Below, one piece after another: positions 56,726 to 64,000 of a DNA stretch of 64,000 bases (the stretch's first letter is position 1; every line of letters starts with the position of its first letter). A program made the position numbers and the translations under genes. The DNA is from an uncultured Schlesneria sp. (GTDB taxonomy: Bacteria > Planctomycetota > Planctomycetia > Planctomycetales > Planctomycetaceae), in assembly GCA_903834925.1 (NCBI GenBank), contig CAILLA010000215.1, forward strand, positions 1-64,000, given 5' to 3'. A model generated the notes under the pieces. The model searched no databases, was not told the DNA's origin, and was given only the letters and a program-made list of their open reading frames with translations.

Positions 56726-57355
56726 ATGGTCCTGTTCCGATGCCCCCAGTGCGATCGCCAATTGAAGTCGTATCCCGATCGCATCGGTCGGCAAACTCGC
56801 TGTCCTGAATGCCGCACGGTGTTCAAGATTCCTGGAGAATCGCCCGCAATACAGGGACAACGTTCGAAGCGGACATTCGTGGACGCAGAGGCGAACGAAG
56901 GGCGGATCTCCAAGCCAACCACGAAAATTAATCATGAAGAATTGATCGATATGACGGCGATGGTTGACATCGTCTTTTTTCTGTTGATCTTCTTCCTCGT
57001 CACATCCATGTCAGGCATTCAATCTTCAGCTCCGTTGCCGCGACCGGAATCAAACAACGATGAAGGAGCGGCGAGTAGCCGGCAGTCGGTCGATCCACAA
57101 CGAGACCCCAATGCCATCGTAGTCAAGATTGGAAAAGATGATTCGATTGAGATCGACGGCGTTCCCTATCGGGAAATCAGCGATCTGACCGACCGCTTGA
57201 TCAAATTGCGAAGTTCGGGTGGAGACGAGACAAGCATGCTTGTCCTGGGAGACGGCGATGCGAGCCACGGGGCCGCAGTCGCGGTACTCGACGCAGGATA
57301 CGAAGCGGGGATTAACAAACTGCAGCTGGCCGTCATTGACGATGGGCAGGAATGA
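56726..57355 (+). CDS. ExbD/TolR family protein with N-terminal zinc ribbon (module 1, second copy)
   Basis: 209 residues. The first 35 residues form a zinc-ribbon, FRCPQCDRQLKSY then TRCPECRTVFKIPG (two CxxC pairs), as in the MJ0042-type domain. After a linker comes the ExbD helix IDMTAMVDIVFFLLIFFLVT with the membrane aspartate in MVD, and a periplasmic domain (VKIGKDDSIEIDGVPYREIS). The cytoplasmic zinc ribbon on an ExbD protein is unusual. It ends 19 bases from the convergent RND gene. Confidence 0.9.
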   Translation: MVLFRCPQCDRQLKSYPDRIGRQTRCPECRTVFKIPGESPAIQGQRSKRTFVDAEANEGRISKPTTKINHEELIDMTAMVDIVFFLLIFFLVTSMSGIQSSAPLPRPESNNDEGAASSRQSVDPQRDPNAIVVKIGKDDSIEIDGVPYREISDLTDRLIKLRSSGGDETSMLVLGDGDASHGAAVAVLDAGYEAGINKLQLAVIDDGQE

Positions 57356-57374
57356 TCTCATGGCGAAGATCGCC

Positions 57375-60293
57375 TTAGGCTTCGGACTGGTTTCCAATCC
57401 CGCGTTCGATCGAAGGTTGACCAATGTTTTCGGCCACAGGGGGTGGCGAAGATTGTTCGCCATGTCTTCTCAGCGAGATCAGCGTCATGATCGCTGGTAA
57501 CACGACGACAGAGATCAGCAGGCAACTTCCGACACCGACTGACGATACAACGCCAATGCTCTTCAGGCCCCGATGCGGCGCAATGATCATGCTGCCGAAT
57601 CCGACCATGTTCGTAAAGGACGTCAGAATCAGCGAGTTGATCATGCTGGGCGACGACACGTAACGCCGGCCTGACTGTCGGCGATAATCGTGCATCACAT
57701 GGACTCCGTTATCCACGCCGATTCCGAGAATTAACGGCAGGATGATCAGGTTCGCAGGATTGAGATCAACTCCTAACAACCCCATTGTCCCCAGCATCAG
57801 AGCCGCACCGGCTAATGGTGGCAGCAAAGCCAAGGCGATGTTTCTCAGCCCTTCAAGGTCAACTATGGCAACAAGCACGATCGTTGTGATGACATAGGCG
57901 ATTCCAAGTTGTTCGTAGCCAAGCTGTTTTCCCATCGATTTTGCGATGTATGCCACCACAGCCACTCCCGCCATCGGCGCCAGGACCGCAATTAAAGTGT
58001 TACGCAGATTGAGAAAATCGAGCACCAGCACGAGATAGATCGCCAGTAGCGCATAGACTGCGACCCGTTTGTAACTTTGCCAGATTTGCTGTGACGCCTC
58101 GTAGTTCTGAAGCGGTACGCCAGTCACTTCGGGATCAACCTGACGGACGGCATTGACGAATTGTTCGAGTGGTTCGATATCCCAGATTTCGTATCGAGGG
58201 TGAATTTGCAGCGACCACCGACCCGGCCGAGCGAATCGCGAAACGACGGCAGAAGGGAGGTCCCCCAGAGTCACTGGCTCGGGGTTTGAAACCGCTTGCA
58301 GGCCCCGGAATCTCGCAAGAAGGTCGGCCTTCATCTGCATCTGATAGTCTGTCAAAATCGCGGTTTGCTGATCCATCGGCAGTCGGTCCAGCGATTCAAC
58401 GATTTGGGAGATCTGTTGTTGAATACTGGCGTTTGTCGAAGCGGGCGCCTCATCCAGCGATGCTGCAAAACGTTCTAACCTTTCGCGAATCAAGACGGGG
58501 TCAATGCTTCCCGCTTCGGGCCATTCGCTGGGAAGATCAGACAACAGCGCATGGATCCCTTGGATCAAAAGCGCTTTGTCCGACGGTTGCTGCGGCAGGA
58601 CCGAAGCGACTTCGTCCACGTGATGGACTTCAGGCAGTGCTTCAAACCGTTTCTTAAGATCGAGTGCCTCGGCAGGGCTGTTGGCCGTTGTGACCGCAAA
58701 CAACGTGCGGCTGTTTGGCTCATGCACCAGCCTTTTCTGCAGTTCAACCGATGGAATCCCATCCGCTTGCAGGTGAAGCAGGTTGTAATCGTACTTGACC
58801 CTCATCCCGTACCACGAAAGCCAAGCGATTAACGCAACCGATGTGACCGTGACGGCCAGCGGCCAGCGCGAAGTGACCTGGCTGATCACGTTTAACTTCA
58901 GCGGAGCTGGTAGACGTTTTGGGTCGGTATGGCGATCGACGAGCGAAATGCTTGACGGCATCACAAAAAATGCCGACAGAGCACAAAGCAGGATTCCCCC
59001 TCCGGCAATCATTCCAAGCTCGGCGATACCCAGAAAATCGGTCAGGATCGCACAAAAGAATGCCAATGAGGTTGTGGTGGCAGCGGTAAGAATCCCCGGC
59101 CCCACGTCTTGTGCCGTGGCGATCAATGCCGGACGCAGATCCTGCCCTTCATGACGAAATTGAAGATATTGGGACAAATACAAAATGGCATAATCGCTTC
59201 CCAACCCAACGAGCATTGTCACGAAGGAAACCGACAGGATATTCAAGTGCCCGACTGTCGCTGTTGCGAACCCGAATCCCAACGCCGTTCCAACGGCGAG
59301 CATTAACTGGCCGAGTAACGGGTGTTTCACCCCCCGAAATCCGACTACCAGTAACAGCCCGACGCCGCCGAAGGAAATGATCGACTGCCAGATCATTGAA
59401 TCCTGCGACGAACGCATTTCGTCCCGCTCAAGCGACGGAATCCCCGTGATTCCCAATTTGGCATGAGGATATTTGCGACTCGCTTCCGCCAGTAATGCTT
59501 CCATTCGATCGACCGATTTGTCCGTCCCGTCAAATCCGGTCGCCTTCTGTACCGGCTGAGCCTTCAGAAAACCCATCGTTCTTTTGTCATTGGTCAGGTA
59601 GTGAACCTCAGCCGCTTTTCCCAGCGATTGCTGGTCCATTGGCATGGTCAACTGCCAGGGTGAAACAAACTGATCGGGATTCTTAATGAATTGTGCCAGA
59701 CTTTGCACAAAGCCCTCTGCCACTCGTAACACTTCCGCTGTCGATTGAACATCACCCGATTCGACCGCACGAGCGACCTGCGGCTTAAGATTCGTAAAGA
59801 CCTGGTTCAGACTATACATCTGCCAGCGACCCTTCAGAATCGGGCCGAAGCTTTCGAGCCAGTTGATCAGACCGTCTAACTCTTTGGGCGACAGATACTG
59901 CAGCCCCTTCGACGCCAAACCTCGCTGATCGACCTTGTACAGCACGTCGCGAAAGAATTCGGGTTCGCTTTCAACCTGTGTTCCGAGTTCATCCAGGATC
60001 GCGTCGATTTCATCAGGTTCATCGGCTTCGACGACGACAACGATGTCATTGGAATCGCCAAAGTCTTTCGTATATTTGATCCACCGCTGCTGATAATCGG
60101 CTTTAGGATCAATCAGATCGGACCGATCCGTTTTGAATTTCAGGTAGAGTGCGGAATAGCCAGCGGACGCCGCTGCGAGCAATAGGACAAGAAACAGCGT
60201 CAAGCCGGGAGCGAGAGTCACCGTCGAGGTGATCGCCTTCAATAATCGAGTGACGAGTGCCCCTTGCGAGTGGTTTGAAACGTCGTCAGACAT
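57375..60293 (-). CDS. RND superfamily (HpnN/MMPL-like) transporter
   Basis: 972 residues, with twelve helices in two halves. TM1 is LTLFLVLLLAAASAGYSALY, followed by a large periplasmic loop starting with LKFKTDRSDLIDPKADYQQR (as in hopanoid transporters). Sterol-sensing-type segments contain VGLGSDYAILYLSQYLQFRH and LGIGVDNGVHVMHDYRRQSG with the conserved aspartates. MMPL/HpnN transporters move lipids between membranes. It follows the vWA/TonB-like gene by 63 bases and is probably co-transcribed with it. Confidence 0.9.
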   Translation of the reverse strand: MSDDVSNHSQGALVTRLLKAITSTVTLAPGLTLFLVLLLAAASAGYSALYLKFKTDRSDLIDPKADYQQRWIKYTKDFGDSNDIVVVVEADEPDEIDAILDELGTQVESEPEFFRDVLYKVDQRGLASKGLQYLSPKELDGLINWLESFGPILKGRWQMYSLNQVFTNLKPQVARAVESGDVQSTAEVLRVAEGFVQSLAQFIKNPDQFVSPWQLTMPMDQQSLGKAAEVHYLTNDKRTMGFLKAQPVQKATGFDGTDKSVDRMEALLAEASRKYPHAKLGITGIPSLERDEMRSSQDSMIWQSIISFGGVGLLLVVGFRGVKHPLLGQLMLAVGTALGFGFATATVGHLNILSVSFVTMLVGLGSDYAILYLSQYLQFRHEGQDLRPALIATAQDVGPGILTAATTTSLAFFCAILTDFLGIAELGMIAGGGILLCALSAFFVMPSSISLVDRHTDPKRLPAPLKLNVISQVTSRWPLAVTVTSVALIAWLSWYGMRVKYDYNLLHLQADGIPSVELQKRLVHEPNSRTLFAVTTANSPAEALDLKKRFEALPEVHHVDEVASVLPQQPSDKALLIQGIHALLSDLPSEWPEAGSIDPVLIRERLERFAASLDEAPASTNASIQQQISQIVESLDRLPMDQQTAILTDYQMQMKADLLARFRGLQAVSNPEPVTLGDLPSAVVSRFARPGRWSLQIHPRYEIWDIEPLEQFVNAVRQVDPEVTGVPLQNYEASQQIWQSYKRVAVYALLAIYLVLVLDFLNLRNTLIAVLAPMAGVAVVAYIAKSMGKQLGYEQLGIAYVITTIVLVAIVDLEGLRNIALALLPPLAGAALMLGTMGLLGVDLNPANLIILPLILGIGVDNGVHVMHDYRRQSGRRYVSSPSMINSLILTSFTNMVGFGSMIIAPHRGLKSIGVVSSVGVGSCLLISVVVLPAIMTLISLRRHGEQSSPPPVAENIGQPSIERGIGNQSEA

Positions 60294-60356
60294 GAAAAGT
60301 CCTGGAGGTCTGAATTGTTCTCGAATTCGAGAGTTGGCGTCCCTGCAACGGCCTGA

Positions 60357-61523
60357 TCATCGTTGTGCCTGCGTCAAATCATGATATCGATGTAACCCAG
60401 CGTTTTGACGGGCCAGCTTCTTGAGGAAGGAATCCGGACTTAAATCCGCCCCAATCCCAAATTCGACAACGTGAATCAAGGCTTTCCGCTTGTTGCCTCG
60501 CTTCAGATCAAAAAGGTCTTTGGCGCTCAATTCGGGTGCGTCCGCGTCAGTTAATAAGTAGATCACCTCAGGATCATAACTGAGCGCAAGTGATATCGCA
60601 CCCATTCGGTTGGTGCCCGAATCTGGCTGGATTCCGGTCAGGAATTGCTTGGCCAATCGCAGGTTGACCGAGGTCGCGGGCAACAGTCGGGTTCGTTCGC
60701 CCTGTCGATTCATCGTATGATTTGTCAGGTTAAAAAAGATCACCTGAAACTGCGACGTGGGCGTCAGTTCTTGCAGACTATCCCAGAGTTTCTGTCGTGC
60801 GATTTGCATGGCATCGTGCTGACGCATGCTCTCCGACGCATCAATCACATAGACGACCCGCTTGGCCGAGGCCTTAATGCCGAAGAAGCTTGTTTGATGC
60901 CCACCCGTTCCTGATGCGCCACCCTTTCCAGGTTCCTCTCCAGCACCTTGACCATCGGAATTGCCAGGATTCGACGCCAAGCCATTCCCATTTTCGTCAC
61001 TTGTTGATTTACCAGCAAATGCTGCCGGTTCTCGATTCTTGACCGTGGAAGAGTGCAGATCAGTCTGATTGAAATTGATTGACTCAATATTGTCTTGTTG
61101 ATTTCGATTTGCGACTTTCAATGACGAATGCAGTTCCGGATCGATCGGATTCGGATTCTCTTGCGTTGCCCCAAAGACGGTTTGCGGATCGGTTTCAGCC
61201 ACCGTCAGCAATCGCGGTTGTTCTTTTGCAGACTGCATTTCGACCGTTTTGTGAACCTCATTCGAACCGTCCGATTCTGCATCGGGGATCACCGAATCGG
61301 TGGCCCGCCCCCTGCCTCCGGGTTCTCCTGATCCTGCCGAACCTCCTGGAATCCAGGTTGCTGACCAGTTATCGCCATTCCCTGATTTGCCGTTTCCTTG
61401 GCCAGGCGAACGAAACTCGAAAAACTGCAGCAGGACAAACAGGACGAATGCGTGAAACGATAACGACACCAGCAACGTTTTTCGCCACGGTCTCGTGCGA
61501 ACCTTTCTCGCTGGGGCTGTCAT
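60357..61523 (-). CDS. TonB/TolA-like membrane-anchored vWA protein
   Basis: About 388 residues from ATG 61523 (AGGA upstream; a TTG at 61559 is also in frame). A basic N-terminus is followed by one helix, LLVSLSFHAFVLFVLLQFFE, containing S-x3-H (Ser20, His24), the signature of the TonB and TolA membrane helix. A Gly/Ser/Asn-rich periplasmic linker (residues about 40-215) follows, then a vWA domain (RVVYVIDASESMRQHDAM with D-x-S-x-S, and a later YLLTDADAPELSAKDLF). I infer that it is coupled to the ExbB/ExbD channels on either side. Confidence 0.85.
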   Translation of the reverse strand: MTAPARKVRTRPWRKTLLVSLSFHAFVLFVLLQFFEFRSPGQGNGKSGNGDNWSATWIPGGSAGSGEPGGRGRATDSVIPDAESDGSNEVHKTVEMQSAKEQPRLLTVAETDPQTVFGATQENPNPIDPELHSSLKVANRNQQDNIESINFNQTDLHSSTVKNREPAAFAGKSTSDENGNGLASNPGNSDGQGAGEEPGKGGASGTGGHQTSFFGIKASAKRVVYVIDASESMRQHDAMQIARQKLWDSLQELTPTSQFQVIFFNLTNHTMNRQGERTRLLPATSVNLRLAKQFLTGIQPDSGTNRMGAISLALSYDPEVIYLLTDADAPELSAKDLFDLKRGNKRKALIHVVEFGIGADLSPDSFLKKLARQNAGLHRYHDLTQAQR

Positions 61524-62039
61524 TTCAAGAACATCCTTCTGGTGCACTGGCTGTTTCAATTCGCCGAGATTCCTTCAATCGTCTCCTGGAACCGCAATTT
61601 GGGTAATCTTCCACATCTTCCACGTGTCTGGCTACCTCAAAACGACCAGATTTGCCCTCGGACATCAATGTCCCCACAAGATGCCAAATCCGCCTTTCGG
61701 CAACCTGCCAGTCAAGTTTTTGTAAAAACTCGTGTGGAATTTACGTAGCAAGCTCGATTCACTACTTGAATCGGTGCAAGTCCCGGTTCTATGATGCTGT
61801 GAACGCAAACCTCGACATGAAGTCACGTAAGCGAAAATGTCCGCCAACCTGAATGACGGGCAATCGGTCCCTTTCGAACTTTTCAGCCGAATTTGCCTTT
61901 CCACAAAAAGTCACTTCAACAACTGTCGCAAATACTATGGCAGAGAGTATAACCAGAGGATTCAACTTGATCTTCACGGACTTTGCTCAATAGCCGCACG
62001 CCAGGTCGGCGATTCCCATTACAAAACAGGAGCTGCTTC
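61524..62039. other. Divergent intergenic region
   Basis: About 515 bases between the vWA gene (minus) and ExbB module 2 (plus). Promoters in both directions are expected. No repeat or RNA gene is seen; short open frames here lack family features. Confidence 0.5.
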
Positions 62040-62858
62040 ATGCTTTCTACGACGAAACATCGTACTGTCCCAGTTTGGCTGATGATTGTTCTACTGACCG
62101 TTTCGATGGGAATCTTTTCACGGCCGATCATGGTTCATGCTCAGGCGGATGATGGTGCCAAACCCGCGTCATCGGAGCCCGCTGCAAAAACAGCTGACAG
62201 CCCCCGAAGCCAATCGATGTTGATGTGGATCATTCATACGTCTGGCTGGATCGGTGCGTTCATCCTGGCGATTTCCATTTACTTCATCGCGACGGTGATG
62301 CAGTTGTTTCTCGAATTGCGTTCCCCGGTCGTTGCTCCGCCCGAACTGATGGAAGAGTGTGAAGCCTTGCTGGTCAAACGCGACTTCAATGGCATCTATA
62401 AAGTTGCAAAAGAAAATACCAGTGAACTGGGACAATTGATCGCGACCGGAATGGTGGGGTTGTCCACGGGTCTCAGTGACGCCCGCGAAGCCATCGATCG
62501 TCAGGGTGAAGTCATCACCGTCGAAATGGAAAAACGGATCAGCATGCTCGCCGTGATTGGTACCCTGGGGCCACTGATCGGTCTGTTAGGAACTCTCAAA
62601 GGAATGATCGGAAGCTTCAGCGTCATCGCCATGTCGGATACGCAATTGAAGGCCAGTGAAGTCGCCGGTGGTATTTCCGAAGCTCTGGTGCTGACGTTTG
62701 AAGGGGTCGGACTGTCGGTTCCGGCAATCTACTTCTTCGCCCTGTTCAAGAATCGTGTCGCCAGCCTGAGCGTCCAGACGCTGAATGCAGCTGATGAATT
62801 TATTCGCCGCCTGCATGCTGCCGCACACAAGAAACCAACCACTGAAGCCGCTTCCTGA
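62040..62858 (+). CDS. ExbB/TolQ/MotA family proton channel subunit (module 2)
   Basis: 272 residues from ATG 62040 (GGAG about 8 bases upstream; the frame opens at 61983). Unlike module 1 it has an N-terminal signal-like helix (VPVWLMIVLLTVSMGIFSRP) and a short periplasmic stretch. The three ExbB helices follow: WIGAFILAISIYFIATVMQL, MLAVIGTLGPLIGLLGTLKG, and GGISEALVLTFEGVGLSVPA with the conserved region around the functional threonine. It is followed by two ExbD genes. Confidence 0.92.
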   Translation: MLSTTKHRTVPVWLMIVLLTVSMGIFSRPIMVHAQADDGAKPASSEPAAKTADSPRSQSMLMWIIHTSGWIGAFILAISIYFIATVMQLFLELRSPVVAPPELMEECEALLVKRDFNGIYKVAKENTSELGQLIATGMVGLSTGLSDAREAIDRQGEVITVEMEKRISMLAVIGTLGPLIGLLGTLKGMIGSFSVIAMSDTQLKASEVAGGISEALVLTFEGVGLSVPAIYFFALFKNRVASLSVQTLNAADEFIRRLHAAAHKKPTTEAAS

Positions 62859-62878
62859 AAATTATCGAGGAGGATGGA

Positions 62879-63334
62879 ATGTCAGATCATAATTCCGATA
62901 GAGCGGAACCGAACCTCACGCCACTGCTCGACATGGTCTTTCAATTGATCACGTTCTTTATGCTCGTGATCAATTTCAAAGGGGCGTCAATGGATCTGTC
63001 GTTGAAGCTGCCTGTGCTGGGGTCGGCTCGTCCGCTGGAACGGCATGGCAAGCTTGAACCACTCTTGCTCAACATTGACACCGATGGACGAGTGACCGTC
63101 CAGGGCAAAAAAATTGACGTCGAACAATTCATCACGAAAGAGGCCCGCGTCCTCAAGAATCAGTTACAGATTTTGGGAACACCGATCGAAAACGGAGAAT
63201 TACCCGTTCCGGTGATCGTTCGAGCCGACCGGTCGGCACCGTTTCATCTGGTCAACCGGATTCTGAAACTCTGTCAGGAACAAGGGTATCGCCAGTTCTC
63301 GTTGAGCGCGATGACGCGCGAGGAGAAACACTAA
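62879..63334 (+). CDS. ExbD/TolR family protein (module 2, first copy)
   Basis: 151 residues. The N-terminus leads to NLTPLLDMVFQLITFFMLVI with the membrane aspartate, then a periplasmic TolR-like domain (LLNIDTDGRVTVQGKKIDVE, PVPVIVRADRSAPFHLVNRI). GAGGAGG lies just upstream of the ATG. The next ExbD starts 1 base after its stop. Confidence 0.92.
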   Translation: MSDHNSDRAEPNLTPLLDMVFQLITFFMLVINFKGASMDLSLKLPVLGSARPLERHGKLEPLLLNIDTDGRVTVQGKKIDVEQFITKEARVLKNQLQILGTPIENGELPVPVIVRADRSAPFHLVNRILKLCQEQGYRQFSLSAMTREEKH

Positions 63335-63335
63335 G

Positions 63336-63887
63336 ATGCAGCGCAGTCACAGCCAGCGCCGACGTCGACGCAAACGCGATCAGGGTTCGGTCGAGATGAA
63401 TCTCGCCGCCATGCTCGACATGGCGTTTCAGCTCTTGACGTTTTTCATCCTGACCTTTCGGCCCGCACCGATCGAAGGCCAATTGTCGCTGAATCTGCCT
63501 CCGCCAGTACCAGTCACGACCCCGGAAGCGAGTGCCACGGGTGGTACGGGGATCGAAAACGTTCTCACAATGGAAACATTGCATTTGCACGTTGTCGCCA
63601 ACGATCGAGGGGACGTTTCCGAATTGAGAGTCGAATTGAATCCTGTCGTTCAAGGCAAGCTGGACGAGGCGAACATTCAGCGTCTTGACCAGAATCTGCA
63701 TGCGAAATTTGCCGTGAAACAGATTCCGTTCGATCGGATTCAGATCGCCGTCGATGGCAGGCTTCGATACGGTGAACTGATGAAGATTATTGATGTCTGT
63801 CACCGTCAAAAACTGCCCGATGGTTCGGCCATGCAAAAAATCAGTTTTTCTGAAGTCGACGTCGGAGCAAGCTCCAGTCCGAAATGA
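63336..63887 (+). CDS. ExbD/TolR family protein (module 2, second copy)
   Basis: 183 residues. A very basic N-terminus (RRRRKRDQGS) precedes NLAAMLDMAFQLLTFFILTF, with the membrane aspartate in MLD, then a periplasmic domain (LHLHVVANDRGDVSELRVEL and IPFDRIQIAVDGRLRYGELM). It starts 1 base after the preceding stop, so the pair is translationally coupled. The basic N-terminus is longer than in its partner. Confidence 0.9.
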   Translation: MQRSHSQRRRRRKRDQGSVEMNLAAMLDMAFQLLTFFILTFRPAPIEGQLSLNLPPPVPVTTPEASATGGTGIENVLTMETLHLHVVANDRGDVSELRVELNPVVQGKLDEANIQRLDQNLHAKFAVKQIPFDRIQIAVDGRLRYGELMKIIDVCHRQKLPDGSAMQKISFSEVDVGASSSPK

Positions 63888-63896
63888 GGTAGATCA

Positions 63897-64000
63897 TGCG
63901 CCGTTACACTGCTCGTCCCTACGGAGGTTCCGTCTCCGGCACGCGACTTTTGTCGATGCTGATGGCGATTCTTGTTCTTGGGATGCTCTATAATCGGTTG
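63897..64000 (+). CDS. Start of a further membrane protein gene (cut by window end)
   Basis: The ATG at 63897 lies 9 bases after the previous stop and opens 34 codons, RRYTARPYGGSVSGTRL then a hydrophobic helix SMLMAILVLGMLYNRL that runs past the window end. It is a likely fourth gene of the module 2 operon. Identity cannot be judged from this much sequence. Confidence 0.6.

Noticed and set aside
61665-61904. Short minus-strand frame between the vWA and ExbB genes
   Set aside because: No recognisable protein and no ribosome site; treated as intergenic.

Overview
The window looks like chromosomal DNA of a planctomycete (class Planctomycetia). I infer this from the signature families seen here: two DUF1501 proteins with twin-arginine leaders, a PSCyt1/DUF1549/DUF1553 giant protein, ExbB/ExbD modules in which one ExbB comes with two ExbD proteins, a PQQ-type propeller, a ceramidase-like protein, and many short palindromic intergenic repeats. 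Genes are mostly uninterrupted. I found no rRNA, tRNA, CRISPR array, prophage or transposase gene.

Layout. 0-3.3 kb: repeat copies, a DUF1501 protein and a WD40 propeller. 3.37-23.44 kb: one minus-strand run of 17 genes that reads as a complete lower respiratory chain. In transcription order it holds a Rieske protein, a split cytochrome b (b6 + subunit IV type), a 1360-residue eight-haem protein with a PDZ domain, a cupredoxin-like lipoprotein, a dihaem cytochrome c, cytochrome oxidase subunits II and I, haem A synthase, haem O synthase, subunits III and IV, an ABC-2 exporter pair, Sco, DUF420 and a small membrane protein. Quinol would be oxidised by the bc-type complex and electrons passed through c-type haems (and perhaps copper) to an A2-type haem-copper oxidase. 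The last genes supply haem A and copper. 23.8-27.5 kb: proB, a cobA-hemD fusion and tilS. 28-31 kb: an MFS transporter and an AOS-family (bioF-like) synthase. 31.1-32.3 kb: a small island flanked by inverted repeats, with a small membrane protein. 32.4-40.4 kb: HIT, DUF3500, DJ-1/PfpI, DUF58, S41 protease, ceramidase-like and alpha/beta hydrolase genes. 41-45.9 kb: the PSCyt1-DUF1549-DUF1553 / DUF1501 pair. 46-52 kb: bestrophin, PQQ propeller, RecQ and a P450. 52.7-64 kb: an unrecognised secreted protein with a possible internal duplication, a STAS protein, an IscA-type protein, and an envelope-energisation region.

The envelope region (55.6-64 kb) is the best candidate for an undescribed system. 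Two ExbB-ExbD-ExbD modules flank a minus-strand pair: an HpnN/MMPL-type RND transporter, and a periplasmic von Willebrand A protein whose only membrane segment carries the SxxxH signature of TonB and TolA. I infer a proton-motive-force-driven machine in which the vWA protein takes the TonB/TolA role.

The intergenic DNA holds several repeat families. The clearest is a 171-bp element with 34-bp terminal inverted repeats (three full copies of exactly the same length plus one cut by the window start). One copy is interrupted by a 117-bp element with 18-bp perfect inverted ends and a 5-bp target duplication. A roughly 95-bp two-hairpin repeat sits at gene ends. All identifications are by reading only; no database search was run.
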